Origin: Mesorhizobium sp. B4-1-4
Lineage (GTDB): Bacteria; Pseudomonadota; Alphaproteobacteria; Rhizobiales; Rhizobiaceae
Direction of reading: 5' to 3'
Length of the DNA stretch: 64,000 bases
Assembly: GCF_006439395.2 (NCBI RefSeq)
Contig: NZ_CP083950.1
Span: 5,879,001 to 5,943,000 of the forward strand
Positions 1 through 8,562 of the stretch are shown piece by piece. The notes under the pieces are model-generated. The model searched no databases and was not told the DNA's origin. It saw only the letters and a program-made list of their open reading frames with translations. Positions within the stretch are counted from its first letter, which is position 1; every line of letters begins with the position of its first letter. The translations under genes were made by a program, and so were the position numbers.

Positions 1-1869
1 ATCAACGGCACCTGTATGGGCGGCGCTTTCGAGCTTTCGCTCGCTTGCCATGGCCGCGTCGTCGCCGACTCCGACAAGGTGAGGATGGCGCTCCCCGAAG
101 TGAAGATCGGCATCTTCCCCGGCGCCGGCGGCACCCAGCGCGTGCCGCGGCTGACCGATCAGCAGCAGGCATTGCAGATGCTGACCTCCGGCCAGAACCT
201 GTCGCCGCAGAAGGCGAAGTCGATGGGCCTGATCCATGAGATCGCCGAACCGGCCAAGCTGGTCGAGACCGCCAAGGCGATGATCAGGAACGGCCTGAAG
301 CCCGTCGCGCCGTGGGACGAGAAGGGCTTCAGGCTGCCCGGTGGCCAGATCTATTCGCCCGCCGGCTTCAATCTGTGGCCGCCGGCCATCGCCATCCTGC
401 GCCGCGAGACCTATGGCAATTATCCGGCCGCCGCCGCGATCCTGAAATGCGTCTACGAAGGCTTGCTGGTGCCGTTCGATACGGCCTTGCGCATCGAGCA
501 GCGCTATTTCACCGAAATCATGCAGACCAAGGAAGCGGCGGCGATGATCCGCTCGCTGTTTGTCTCTCTGCAGGAACTGAACAAGGGCGCGCGCCGCCCG
601 GCCGGCGTGCCGGAAACCAAGTTCAAGAAGATCGGCATCCTCGGTGCCGGCTTCATGGGCGCCGGCATCGCCTATGTCACCGCCAGGGCCGGCATCCCTG
701 TGGTGCTGCTCGACCGTGACATGGAGTCGGCTGAGAAGGGCAAGGCGCATTCCGACAGTCTGGTTTCGGATCAGGTGAAGAAGGGGCGCGCCAAGCCGGA
801 AGAGAAGGACAAGCTTTTGTCGCTGATCACGCCGACCGCAGACTATGCCGACCTCGCCGGCTGCGACTTGGTGGTCGAGGCGGTGTTCGAGGATTCGGCC
901 GTCAAGAAGAGCGCCACGGAACAGGCGGAAGCGGTGCTGAAATCGTCGGCGATCTTCGCCTCCAACACGTCCACCATCCCGATCACGTCGCTGGCTAAGA
1001 ACTCCGCACGGCCGAAGAATTTTGTCGGCATCCATTTCTTCTCGCCGGTCGACAAGATGATGCTGGTCGAGATCATCCTGGGCAAAAAGACCGGCGACAA
1101 GGCGCTGGCCACCGCGATCGATTTCGTCCGCGCCATCAAGAAGACGCCGATCGTTGTCAATGACACGCGCGGCTTCTACGTCAACCGCTGCGTGTTGCGC
1201 TACATGTCGGAAGCCTACAAGATGCTGATCGAAGGCGTGCCCGCGCCGATGATCGAGAATGCGGCGAGGGCCGCCGGCATGCCGGTGGGGCCGCTGGCGC
1301 TGACCGACGAGACGGCGATCGACCTTGCCCAGAAGATCATGAAGCAGACCATCAAGGACCTTGGCGACAAGGCTGCCGTCGACCCCAGGCAGATGGCGCT
1401 GATCAACATCATGGTCGACGACCACGGCCGCTTCGGCCGCAAGAACGGCAAGGGCTTTTACGATTATCCCGCCAAGCCCGCCAAGAAGAAGCTCTGGCCC
1501 GGCCTCAAGGACCTTTATCCGCAGCTTGCGCCCGGGAAGGTCGATTATGAGGAGTTGCAGCAGCGCCTGCTCGTCACCATTGCGCTGGAGGCGGCACGTG
1601 TGATGGAAGAGGGCATCGTCACCGATCCGCGCGAGGCCGATGTCGGGTCGATCCTGGCCTTCGGCTTCGCGCCCTACACCGGCGGCGCGCTGTCCTACAT
1701 TGACGGCATCGGCGCCAAGCGTTTCGTCAAGATCGCCAAGGGTCTGCAGAAGAAGTATGGCGCCGAGTTCAAGGCGCCCAAGCTGCTCATCGACCTGGCC
1801 GAGAAGGGCGAGACCTTCTACGAACGCTTCAATCCCTACGCCAAGGGCGACGTCAAGCAAGCCGCCTGA
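1..1869 (+). CDS. fadJ: FadJ/FadB-type multifunctional fatty-acid oxidation protein (5' truncated by window edge)
   Basis: Trifunctional-type beta-oxidation alpha subunit: enoyl-CoA hydratase followed by NAD-dependent 3-hydroxyacyl-CoA dehydrogenase, acting in the cytosol. The frame is open from base 1, so the N-terminus lies outside the window; 622 residues are visible. The visible crotonase part has CMGGAFELSLACHGRV and the PEVKIGIFPGAGGTQRVPRL segment with the second glutamate region. The dehydrogenase domain begins near visible residue 210 with the Rossmann motif GILGAGFMGAGIA and continues with HFFSPVDKMMLVEII, which contains the catalytic His region. A C-terminal repeat domain contains FGRKNGKGFYDY. 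The usual length is 700-740 aa, so about 100 residues are missing. FadJ versus FadB naming cannot be settled here. Confidence 0.93.
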   Translation: MNGTCMGGAFELSLACHGRVVADSDKVRMALPEVKIGIFPGAGGTQRVPRLTDQQQALQMLTSGQNLSPQKAKSMGLIHEIAEPAKLVETAKAMIRNGLKPVAPWDEKGFRLPGGQIYSPAGFNLWPPAIAILRRETYGNYPAAAAILKCVYEGLLVPFDTALRIEQRYFTEIMQTKEAAAMIRSLFVSLQELNKGARRPAGVPETKFKKIGILGAGFMGAGIAYVTARAGIPVVLLDRDMESAEKGKAHSDSLVSDQVKKGRAKPEEKDKLLSLITPTADYADLAGCDLVVEAVFEDSAVKKSATEQAEAVLKSSAIFASNTSTIPITSLAKNSARPKNFVGIHFFSPVDKMMLVEIILGKKTGDKALATAIDFVRAIKKTPIVVNDTRGFYVNRCVLRYMSEAYKMLIEGVPAPMIENAARAAGMPVGPLALTDETAIDLAQKIMKQTIKDLGDKAAVDPRQMALINIMVDDHGRFGRKNGKGFYDYPAKPAKKKLWPGLKDLYPQLAPGKVDYEELQQRLLVTIALEAARVMEEGIVTDPREADVGSILAFGFAPYTGGALSYIDGIGAKRFVKIAKGLQKKYGAEFKAPKLLIDLAEKGETFYERFNPYAKGDVKQAA

Positions 1870-2213
1870 CGCGGGAGATGTATGTCTGGGCGCGTATGGC
1901 GCGCATGCTGGCCATGGCACGCAGCCGTGGTCCCTATGTGGTAGGCGGTGAAAGCCGGCTGGCCTTTCGCTGCCTGTCGACCGACATCGCGGCGCTCGGT
2001 CGCGCCGCGGACCCGCGACCGCCGACGCAGGCGGAACGGATTTTCATGATATCGCATCTCTGCGCGGCCTCGCCACGGCGGCCAATTGATCGCCGCAAGC
2101 CAATTTCCACGGCCGGCGGCAAGGTGCGGCGCGCCTGCGCCATCGGTGGACAAACCGGTGTTCGCGGACTAGAAGGAAAAGGCATTTTTTCCTGTCTCGA
2201 AGGAGAGCACGAC
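1870..2213. other. Intergenic stretch with no recognisable gene
   Basis: 344 bases between the beta-oxidation gene and the S24 repressor. Open frames run through on both strands, but none has a convincing ribosome-binding site or recognisable protein. A Shine-Dalgarno-like AAGGAGA just before 2214 belongs to the next gene. I see no RNA gene or clear terminator. Confidence 0.5.
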
Positions 2214-2852
2214 ATGCTCTCGCACGATCGCGTCTGGGCCGCCATCGATGCTCTTGCCGAGCGCTATTCGCTTTCGGCCTCGGGCCTGGCAAGGCGCGCC
2301 GGGCTCGATTCGACCGCCTTCAACAAATCGAAACGTCTGTCCTCCGACGGCCGGCCGCGTTGGCCTTCGACCGAGTCGCTCGCCAAGATCATCGAGGCGA
2401 CGGGTGCTTCGCTCGACGAATTCACCGGGCTGATCGAAGGCCGCATCGGTGCCGCGCCCACGCGCAGGCGCTCCGTGCCGTTGCTTGGTTTCGCCCAGGC
2501 CGGCGCCGGCGGCTTCTTCGACGATGCCGGCTTTCCAGCGGGGCAGGGCTGGGATCTGGTCGAAGTGCCGGCGCAATCGACCGAAAGCTCCTATGCGCTT
2601 CAGGTGCAGGGCGATTCCATGCTGCCGCTCTACCGCAATGGCGACGTCCTCATCGTCGAGCCAGGCGCGGCCACCCGCAAGGGCGATCGCGTCGTCGTCA
2701 AGACAACGGCCGGGGAGGTGATGGCCAAGGTGTTCGAACGCCAGACCGTCAAGTCGATTTCATTGGTCTCCCTCAATCCCGATCACCCGGACCGCGACAT
2801 TCCGATGCGCGATGTCGAATGGGTGGCGCGGATTGTCTGGGCAAGTCAGTAG
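2214..2852 (+). CDS. LexA/CI-like transcriptional regulator with S24 peptidase domain
   Basis: A 212-residue protein with an N-terminal helix-turn-helix region (about 1-75; YSLSASGLARRAGLDSTAF) and a C-terminal S24 peptidase domain. The Ser of the Ser-Lys dyad is in the motif QGDSMLPLYRNGDVLIVEP and the Lys is probably in GEVMAKVFERQ. An Ala-Gly pair in GFAQAGAGGFF sits where LexA-type proteins self-cleave. By family it is a DNA-binding repressor whose activity may be controlled by autocleavage; its targets are unknown. The start at 2214 is preceded by AAGGAGA at good spacing; a longer frame upstream has no such site. It is not LexA itself, which has a winged-helix HTH, and there are no phage genes nearby, so it is probably a chromosomal regulator. 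Confidence 0.85.
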   Translation: MLSHDRVWAAIDALAERYSLSASGLARRAGLDSTAFNKSKRLSSDGRPRWPSTESLAKIIEATGASLDEFTGLIEGRIGAAPTRRRSVPLLGFAQAGAGGFFDDAGFPAGQGWDLVEVPAQSTESSYALQVQGDSMLPLYRNGDVLIVEPGAATRKGDRVVVKTTAGEVMAKVFERQTVKSISLVSLNPDHPDRDIPMRDVEWVARIVWASQ

Positions 2853-2861
2853 GCCGGACTG

Positions 2862-3713
2862 GTGCGGCTCCCCCATCTTGTCCTGGCGGTCCTGATGGTC
2901 CCGGTGATGGCGGCGTTGGTCGTTGCCGGCGGCCATAAGCTGAAAGGCGGCGAAAGCGCGGTCACAGTGGATCAGATCGATCCTGATACCGATACGGTCG
3001 CACAAGATGACGCTGGGACAGTTCCTGAAGAACCGGCCACCTCCGCCATACCTGCCGCCCAGCCGCCAAAGCCGGCGGTGCATTCGCGGGCGATCGACCC
3101 GGAAATTGTCGCGCCGCCGGAACTGCCGACCGGAGAGCTTGAGCGGGTCGAGCCGCGCCAGCCCTTGAGCAAGCTGGCGCTCGCCATGCCGCCCAAGCCG
3201 AAGATGCCTGACGACTGGAACGGCACGAAGCTGTTCCAGCCGGTGGCGCCGGCTGCCGGGCTGATCGAGGCGAAAGGCTATTCTGTCGTGGTTTCCGGTA
3301 TCGATGTGGTCCGGCAGGACGAGACCTGCGCCAGCGACGGCAAATCCTGGCCGTGCGGCATCCGTGCCCGCACGGCGTTCCGCGCCTTCCTGCGCGGCCG
3401 CGCTGTGGTTTGCATGGTGCCGCCTGAAGGCGGACGCGACCGGGTCGCGGCGGAATGCCGGATCGGCAAGCAGGATGTCGGTCAATGGCTGGTCGAAAAC
3501 GGCTGGGCGCGCGCCACAAAAGGCGGGCCCTATGTCGATGCCGGCGAAAAGGCGCGCAGCAGGAAGAAGGGTATCTTCGGATCGGCGCCGAACCTTGCCG
3601 GCATGCCGGCGGAGCCCGCCGCGTCGGCCCCGGCGCCTCAGGCGCCGGGCTCGATCCTCGAAGAGGACGGTGGCGCCCTCAAACCAGCTGGCCAGCCAAC
3701 GCCTTCTGAATGA
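2862..3713 (+). CDS. Secreted or membrane-anchored thermonuclease-family (SNase-like) protein
   Basis: A 283-residue protein with a GTG start, an N-terminal hydrophobic segment (residues about 5-24) that can act as a signal peptide or anchor, a Pro/Glu-rich linker (about 30-120), and a C-terminal SNase-like domain. That domain carries the motif GYSVVVSGIDVV, a Cys pair (TCAS...WPCG), ARTAFRAFLRG, and the ending QWLVENGWARA. The classical three catalytic residues of staphylococcal nuclease are not obvious, so nuclease activity is not assured. Its 3' end overlaps the 3' end of lysK on the other strand by 35 bases. It starts 9 bases after the S24 regulator, so the two are probably co-transcribed. 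Confidence 0.75.
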   Translation: MRLPHLVLAVLMVPVMAALVVAGGHKLKGGESAVTVDQIDPDTDTVAQDDAGTVPEEPATSAIPAAQPPKPAVHSRAIDPEIVAPPELPTGELERVEPRQPLSKLALAMPPKPKMPDDWNGTKLFQPVAPAAGLIEAKGYSVVVSGIDVVRQDETCASDGKSWPCGIRARTAFRAFLRGRAVVCMVPPEGGRDRVAAECRIGKQDVGQWLVENGWARATKGGPYVDAGEKARSRKKGIFGSAPNLAGMPAEPAASAPAPQAPGSILEEDGGALKPAGQPTPSE

Positions 3714-5325
3714 GCGCGCGGGTTTCGGCGACGCCGTAGAGCGCGGCGAACGACCCGAAGCGCGGACCGCGTTCCTGGCCGATGAGTATCTGGTAGATCA
3801 TCTGGAAGAAGGCACCCGAAACGCCGGGGCCGCCTTCCGGGCTCTGCTTGGAGTGATCCTGATAGCGTTCGATCTTGCGCGCCACGTTGAGCGAGGCGTT
3901 CTGGATCGCTTCGCCGCTGGCGTCCGCCGGCAGCGCGCCAAGTGCCGCTTCCAGGGCCTCCAGCGCCTCGCGCTCGACATCGTCGGCGGCGCGAAAAGTC
4001 TTCGTCGGCTTCACGAAATCGTCGAAGTAGCGGATCGCATAACCCGTTAGCCTGTCGAGTTCGGGGTGGGTCGCCGGCGTCACGCCCGGCACGTGGCGCG
4101 AGATGAAACCCCACAGCACGCTCTTGTTCTGGGCGTTGGAGGCGCTGACCAGGTTGAGCAGCAGCGAGAACGGCACCGGCATGTCGATGGCAGGCGGGTT
4201 GCTGTCATGCATGTGCCAGACCGGATTGCCCAGCCGCTCCTTCCAGTCCTGCCGCCGATAGGCGGCTAGGAAGGTGTAATATTCGTCCACCGCTCTCGGA
4301 ATGACGTCGAAATAGAGCTTCTTCGCCTGCCGCGGCCGCTGGTACATGTAGAGCCCAAGGCTCTCGGTCGGCGCATAGGTCAGCCATTCGTCGATGGTCA
4401 GGCCGTTGCCCTTCGACTTCGATATCTTCTGGCCGTTCTCGTCCAGGAACAGTTCATAGACGAAATGCTCCGGCGCCCGTCCGCCCAGTATGTTGCAGAT
4501 GCGGTCATAGACCACGGCATTGGTCTGGTGGTCCTTGCCGAACATCTCGAAATCGACGCCGAGCGCTGCCCAGCGCATGCCGAAATCCGGCTTCCACTGC
4601 AGCTTCACCCTGCCGCCGGTGATCGGCAGCGTGGTTTCGGTGCCTTCATCGTCGAAGGTGATGCTACCGGCCTTGGCGTTGACGTGCTTCATGGGCACGT
4701 ACAACACGCGGCCGCTCTTCGGTGAAATCGGCAGGAACGGGCTATAGGTCGCCTGCCGCTCCGGCCCGAGCGTCGGCAGCATCACCGCCATGATCTGGTC
4801 ATAGCGTTCGGCGGCGCGCAGCAGCATCGCGTCGAAGCGGCCGGCCTTGTAGTATTGGGTCGCGCTGGCGAATTCATAGTCGAAGCCGAACGTGTCCAGG
4901 AAGCGGCACAGCATCACGTTGTTGTGGTCGGCGAAGCTCGCATAGTCGCCGCCGAATGGATTGGGCACCGAAGACAGTGGCTTGTGCAGGTACGGCCCCA
5001 GCGCTGCGCGATCCGGCACGTTGTCGGGTATCTTGCGCATGCCATCCATGTCGTCGGAAAAGCAGAGCAGCTTGGTGGCGACCTTGTCCTGCGTCAGCAC
5101 GCGGAAGGCATGGCGCACCATCGAGGTGCGCGCCACTTCGCCGAACGTACCGATATGCGGCAGGCCGGACGGGCCATAGCCGGTCTCGAACAGGATCGTT
5201 TCGGGAAATTCGGCGCCTTTATAGCGCTCGATGATCTTTTTGGCTTCCTCGAACGGCCACGCCTTGCTCTCGGCGGCCGCCGCCAGCAGTTCGGGATTGA
5301 GATCGATGATGTTTGATCCCGCCAT
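3679..5325 (-). CDS. lysK: Class I lysyl-tRNA synthetase
   Basis: Charges tRNA-Lys with lysine in the cytosol. The 548-residue protein has the class I HIGH-type signature GPSGLPHIGTFGE near residue 50 and the KMSKS-type signature KISKSKGNG near residue 300. This identifies the archaeal/alphaproteobacterial class I LysRS rather than the class II LysS of most bacteria. The length is normal for the family. ATG start; monocistronic; convergent with the nuclease-like gene, with overlapping 3' ends. Confidence 0.96.
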   Translation of the reverse strand: MAGSNIIDLNPELLAAAAESKAWPFEEAKKIIERYKGAEFPETILFETGYGPSGLPHIGTFGEVARTSMVRHAFRVLTQDKVATKLLCFSDDMDGMRKIPDNVPDRAALGPYLHKPLSSVPNPFGGDYASFADHNNVMLCRFLDTFGFDYEFASATQYYKAGRFDAMLLRAAERYDQIMAVMLPTLGPERQATYSPFLPISPKSGRVLYVPMKHVNAKAGSITFDDEGTETTLPITGGRVKLQWKPDFGMRWAALGVDFEMFGKDHQTNAVVYDRICNILGGRAPEHFVYELFLDENGQKISKSKGNGLTIDEWLTYAPTESLGLYMYQRPRQAKKLYFDVIPRAVDEYYTFLAAYRRQDWKERLGNPVWHMHDSNPPAIDMPVPFSLLLNLVSASNAQNKSVLWGFISRHVPGVTPATHPELDRLTGYAIRYFDDFVKPTKTFRAADDVEREALEALEAALGALPADASGEAIQNASLNVARKIERYQDHSKQSPEGGPGVSGAFFQMIYQILIGQERGPRFGSFAALYGVAETRALIQKALAGQLV

Positions 5326-5500
5326 GGTCCTGTTTTCCAGTTATTGCCGGCCCAGCAAATTCGAAGAAGACGGGCCGGAGCAAGGGGTTTTCAAACCGGT
5401 CTCTAGGCGCGCGTGGCCGGAGCGTCAACGATTGCGGCGCTTTTTCCTTGCGGCCTTTGGCCCCCTTTCCTACCTTCGGAGCCCGTTCAAGGAGCAAAGA

Positions 5501-5914
5501 ATGCCATCGCCGACCCCGCATGAAGCCTTGATCTACCTGATGGTGATCACCTCGGCCTCGGATCGCGACATGACCGACGTCGAACTTGCCAGGATCGGCG
5601 ATGTCGTCCGCTCATGGCCGGTGTTCCAGGATTTCCAGCAGGACCGGCTGGTTTCCGTTGCCCAGGCTTGTCAGAAATTGTTGCATGAAAAGGATGACCT
5701 GGAGGGCGTGCTGGCCCAAATTGCCGAGGCCCTGCCGGAGCGCCTTCGCGACACGGCTTACGCGGCTGCTTTCGAAGTCGCCACCGTCGATCTCGAAATG
5801 CGCCTGGAAGAGGTGCGGGTGCTGCAGCTGATCCGCCGTGAGCTCGATCTCGATACGCTGACCGTCGCCGCAATCGCGCGGGCAGCCAAGGCAAGGCTGC
5901 GAACGCTCACCTGA
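5501..5914 (+). CDS. TerB-like small cytoplasmic protein
   Basis: A 137-residue acidic, helical protein resembling the TerB/DjlA-type fold. The N-terminal helix contains EALIYLMVITSASDRDMTD and a C-terminal helix contains LRLIRRELDLD-like sequence. TerB proteins are named for tellurite resistance, but the real role of stand-alone copies is unknown. The start at 5501 follows CAAGGAGC; the longer open frame upstream overlaps the lysK promoter region and lacks a ribosome-binding site. No linked ter genes are seen. Confidence 0.7.
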   Translation: MPSPTPHEALIYLMVITSASDRDMTDVELARIGDVVRSWPVFQDFQQDRLVSVAQACQKLLHEKDDLEGVLAQIAEALPERLRDTAYAAAFEVATVDLEMRLEEVRVLQLIRRELDLDTLTVAAIARAAKARLRTLT

Positions 5915-5927
5915 CGGCAAGCATCAC

Positions 5928-5975
5928 GGATCAGAAGAAGCTGACCGGGACCGGATCAGAAAAAGCTGACCGGGA
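5928..5975. repeat. Tandem 25-bp duplication over the 3' end of the binding-protein gene
   Basis: Two near-identical units beginning GGATCAGAA(G/A)AAGCTGACC, period 25 bases, one mismatch. The right-hand copy encodes the last residues and stop of the minus-strand binding-protein gene; the left-hand copy repeats them just downstream. Confidence 0.8.
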
Positions 5976-6816
5976 AATAGCGCAGGTAGAATTCGGCGAA
6001 GGTGCCTTTCATCGAAATCTCCTGCAGCGCGTAATCGAGCGCTGCCGCCAGCGCCGGATTGTCCACCCGGGTGGCGATGGACATCCCCGTGCCCAGATAT
6101 TCGGGAGCCAGATAGGGGCCGCCGGCAAAGCGGCAGCAACCGGCTGCGTCCGAACCGCCCAGCCAGAAGGCGAAGCGCATGCCGTCGCCGAAGGCGGCGT
6201 CGATCTTGCCCGCCTTGAGATCGTTGTAGAGCTCTTCGGGCTTGTCGAACGGAACGATCTGAACGGTATCGAAATAGTCGCGCAGCATCCGTTCATGCGC
6301 CGAGCCTGCAAGCACGCCGACGCGTTTGCTGCGCAGCTTGGCGAAGACCGGTTCCGAGAGCGCCTTGGTCTTCGGCGTGATGAAGCGTGCCGGAAACTGC
6401 AGATAGGATCGCGAGAAGGCGTATTTGGATCGCGATTCCGGTGTTGCGGCAATGCCGGCTATGATCGCTTCGCCTTCGCCTTTCTCGAGCGCCCCTTCGA
6501 GCTCGCCCCAGGGCAATGCCTGGATCTGGCATTTGTCGACGATGTCAAGTTCCGCGCAGATGGCCCGGGCCAGATCAATGTGGAACCCGGACAGTTTTCC
6601 CGCGCCGTCGAGGAAATTGAAGGGTGGAAAATCCGTGGTCGTCAGGAACCGCAGCCGTGGCAGCGACGAAAGGTCAGGCTTGGGCAAACGTTCCTTGGCG
6701 TCCCACAACACCGGCACCTGCGGTTCCGCGGCGCGCGCGCCGATACTCCCGACGCCCAACGGCAACGCTGCGATCAGCATCGAAGCCAGGACCGGGAACC
6801 TCCATTGGAACGCCAC
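5956..6816 (-). CDS. Periplasmic substrate-binding protein, amino-acid (SBP_bac_3) type
   Basis: A periplasmic type II solute-binding protein of about 286 residues, probably for a polar amino acid or similar small solute. Hallmarks are the family opening LRFLTTTDFPPFNF, GFHIDLARAICAEL, EAIIAGIAATPESR, the hinge region KRVGVLAGSAHERML, and KIDAAFGDG. The N-terminal segment ending GARAAEP is a typical signal peptide. I favour the GTG start at 6816, which gives a compact signal peptide; an ATG at 6876 would add 20 residues. No permease or ATPase lies next to it, so it is an orphan binding protein that may feed a transporter elsewhere. Cys in GCCRF is unusual for the family. Confidence 0.83.
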   Translation of the reverse strand: MAFQWRFPVLASMLIAALPLGVGSIGARAAEPQVPVLWDAKERLPKPDLSSLPRLRFLTTTDFPPFNFLDGAGKLSGFHIDLARAICAELDIVDKCQIQALPWGELEGALEKGEGEAIIAGIAATPESRSKYAFSRSYLQFPARFITPKTKALSEPVFAKLRSKRVGVLAGSAHERMLRDYFDTVQIVPFDKPEELYNDLKAGKIDAAFGDGMRFAFWLGGSDAAGCCRFAGGPYLAPEYLGTGMSIATRVDNPALAAALDYALQEISMKGTFAEFYLRYFPVSFF

Positions 6817-7047
6817 GATAAAACTCCGCCGCACTCTTCTCGCGCCGGTTCTGGTACGAAAATCATGCAGGCACAATGGTTTTTGATTTCAACGCGCCGA
6901 TTTCGGGATATGATTTGAAGCGTTTGCAAACAGCGGTGGCTGCCCTGGTGGGGGACCGGAGTCGAGAACCACAACCGTAAAGGAGCGCGTTGCAATCCGT
7001 GGTCGGTGGCAAAGTGCGGATAAGGCACGGACTATCGACATCAATGC

Positions 7048-7806
7048 ATGAGGCAACATGGGGTTGATGTTGCGATGGGTCAGTTCGATCGTACGCTGGA
7101 ATACATAGACCAGCTGCAGCACGCCGGAACGGCGGCTGCGGTCTGCGAAAAGCTTTTGGGAATAACCTCGGACTACGGCCTGACAGCGCTGATGGCTGGC
7201 ACTGTTCCGCAGCCGGGCACGCCGACAGGCCAGCAAAAGCAGCATGTGCTGCTTTGCGACTGGCCCGTCGAATGGCTGGAGCGCTACGTCGCGCGCAACT
7301 ATGTCGATCACGATCCCGTGGTCAGCCACATGAAGCAGTTGCAGGCGCCGTTCCAGTGGCGGGAAGCGGCCCAGGACATTCGCATCGACAAGAGCAGCGG
7401 CGAAGTGATGGGCGATGCCGGAGCTTTCAAGCTGCGCGATGGGCTGGCCTTCCCGCTGATTACACTCGATGGCCAGATCGTCATGGTATCGCTGGGCGGC
7501 GAGGCCGTGGAGCTCTCGGCGGCACAGTTCGGCCTGGTGTCGCTGGTCTCGACCTATGCCGTTGGCCGCGCCATGCAACTCCACACGATGGCCGGCAAGA
7601 CCATCGACCATATCGAATTGACACCGCGCGAGCGCGAATGCCTGCAATGGGCCGCCGTCGGCAAGTCCGAGTGGGAGATTTCGCAAATCCTCGGCATCTC
7701 CGAACACACCTCGGAGAAACATCTTCTTAACGCCAAAAGCAAACTCGGTGCCGTCAATAGAGTTCAAGCTGTCGCCGAAGCGATAAGACGCGGCTACATT
7801 AGCTAG
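7048..7806 (+). CDS. LuxR-family quorum-sensing regulator
   Basis: A 252-residue acyl-homoserine-lactone receptor and transcription factor. The N-terminal autoinducer-binding domain (about 20-165) has the family Trp/Tyr/Asp-Pro pattern in WLERYVARNYVDHDPV and a later FQWREA. The C-terminal LuxR HTH (about 185-245) begins LTPRERECLQWAAVGKS and ends AVAEAIRRGYI. An ATG at 7075 is an alternative start; neither has a strong ribosome-binding site. It lies 117 bases upstream of a luxI gene on the same strand, so the pair is almost certainly cognate. From memory, the same arrangement followed by a crotonase gene is the R1-I1 circuit of Mesorhizobium japonicum. Confidence 0.92.
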   Translation: MRQHGVDVAMGQFDRTLEYIDQLQHAGTAAAVCEKLLGITSDYGLTALMAGTVPQPGTPTGQQKQHVLLCDWPVEWLERYVARNYVDHDPVVSHMKQLQAPFQWREAAQDIRIDKSSGEVMGDAGAFKLRDGLAFPLITLDGQIVMVSLGGEAVELSAAQFGLVSLVSTYAVGRAMQLHTMAGKTIDHIELTPRERECLQWAAVGKSEWEISQILGISEHTSEKHLLNAKSKLGAVNRVQAVAEAIRRGYIS

Positions 7807-7824
7807 ATCGGCCGTGCCGACCTA

Positions 7825-7865
7825 GAACTTCCCGCCTACGTGATCGAACTTCCGCCTACGTGATC
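7825..7865. repeat. Tandem repeat between luxR and luxI, candidate regulatory site
   Basis: Two head-to-tail copies (21 and 20 bases, differing by one C) sharing GAACTTCC and CGCCTACGTGATC. They sit about 60 bases upstream of the luxI start, where the luxI promoter and an activator site would be expected. No standard 20-bp lux-box dyad was recognised, so binding by the LuxR protein is only inferred from position. Confidence 0.55.
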
Positions 7866-7923
7866 ACGCAATTTTCTCATTGAAGCACGGCCGTATCATC
7901 CTTCTGAACACAGGAGACGGCAG

Positions 7924-8562
7924 ATGCTTTTTTGTCTTACAACCCACGAATTGATGGAACGTCCTGACCTTTGGGCGGCCGTCCATCGCCTGCGCTACAA
8001 GATATTTGTCGAGGAGATGGGATGGGAGGACCTGCGGCGCCCGGACGGGTTCGAGGTCGACCAATTCGATCATGACGAGGCAGTGCATCAGATCGTCATC
8101 AGAGGCAACGAAGTCGCGGGCTATCAGCGGATGTTGCCGACCACGCGGCCGCATCTGCTGACCTCGGTTCTAACAGATCTTTCCGAAGGAACGCCGCCAT
8201 CGGGTCCCAACATCTGGGAGTTGACCCGTTATGCGGTGGCTCCCGGATTCCGCGATGGCCGTCGCGGCGTATCGACCGTCGGCACCGAATTGATAGCCGG
8301 ATTCGTCGAATGGGGGCTGAAGCGCGGCATTGACAAGGTGATCATCGAATTCGAGCCGATGTGGGTCCTGCGCGCGTTGCAACTGCATTTCCTGGCGACG
8401 CCGCTGGGCTATCAGCGCACCTATGGCAATCAGCAGGTCGTGGCGACGCTGCTCACCTTCAATGAGCACACGCTGAATGTGGTGCGCTCGCGCCGCAACC
8501 ACCATGCCCCGGTTCTTGCCAGAGGTTATCCTGACATGTTCGGGCAAAGGAGGGCGTCATGA
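7924..8562 (+). CDS. Acyl-homoserine-lactone synthase (LuxI family)
   Basis: Makes an acyl-homoserine lactone from S-adenosylmethionine and an acyl donor. The 212-residue protein has the LuxI invariant pattern: Arg and Phe in RLRYKIFVEEMGWE, acidic residues in FEVDQFDHDEA, the GYQRMLPTTRPHLL strand, and the Glu-Arg pair in WELTRYAV. The long, divergent C-terminus fits the acyl-CoA-using branch of LuxI proteins, but this is an impression, not a computed phylogeny. The stop overlaps the start of the crotonase gene by four bases (ATGA), which points to translational coupling. Expected regulation is by the upstream LuxR protein. Confidence 0.92.
   Translation: MLFCLTTHELMERPDLWAAVHRLRYKIFVEEMGWEDLRRPDGFEVDQFDHDEAVHQIVIRGNEVAGYQRMLPTTRPHLLTSVLTDLSEGTPPSGPNIWELTRYAVAPGFRDGRRGVSTVGTELIAGFVEWGLKRGIDKVIIEFEPMWVLRALQLHFLATPLGYQRTYGNQQVVATLLTFNEHTLNVVRSRRNHHAPVLARGYPDMFGQRRAS

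Noticed and set aside
2214..2852. Prophage repressor
   Set aside because: No phage structural, replication or integrase genes are nearby; the integrase remnant is 58 kb away.
2862..3713. Functional staphylococcal-type nuclease
   Set aside because: The fold resemblance is visible but the catalytic Arg/Glu/Arg set is not clear, so only the family name is given.
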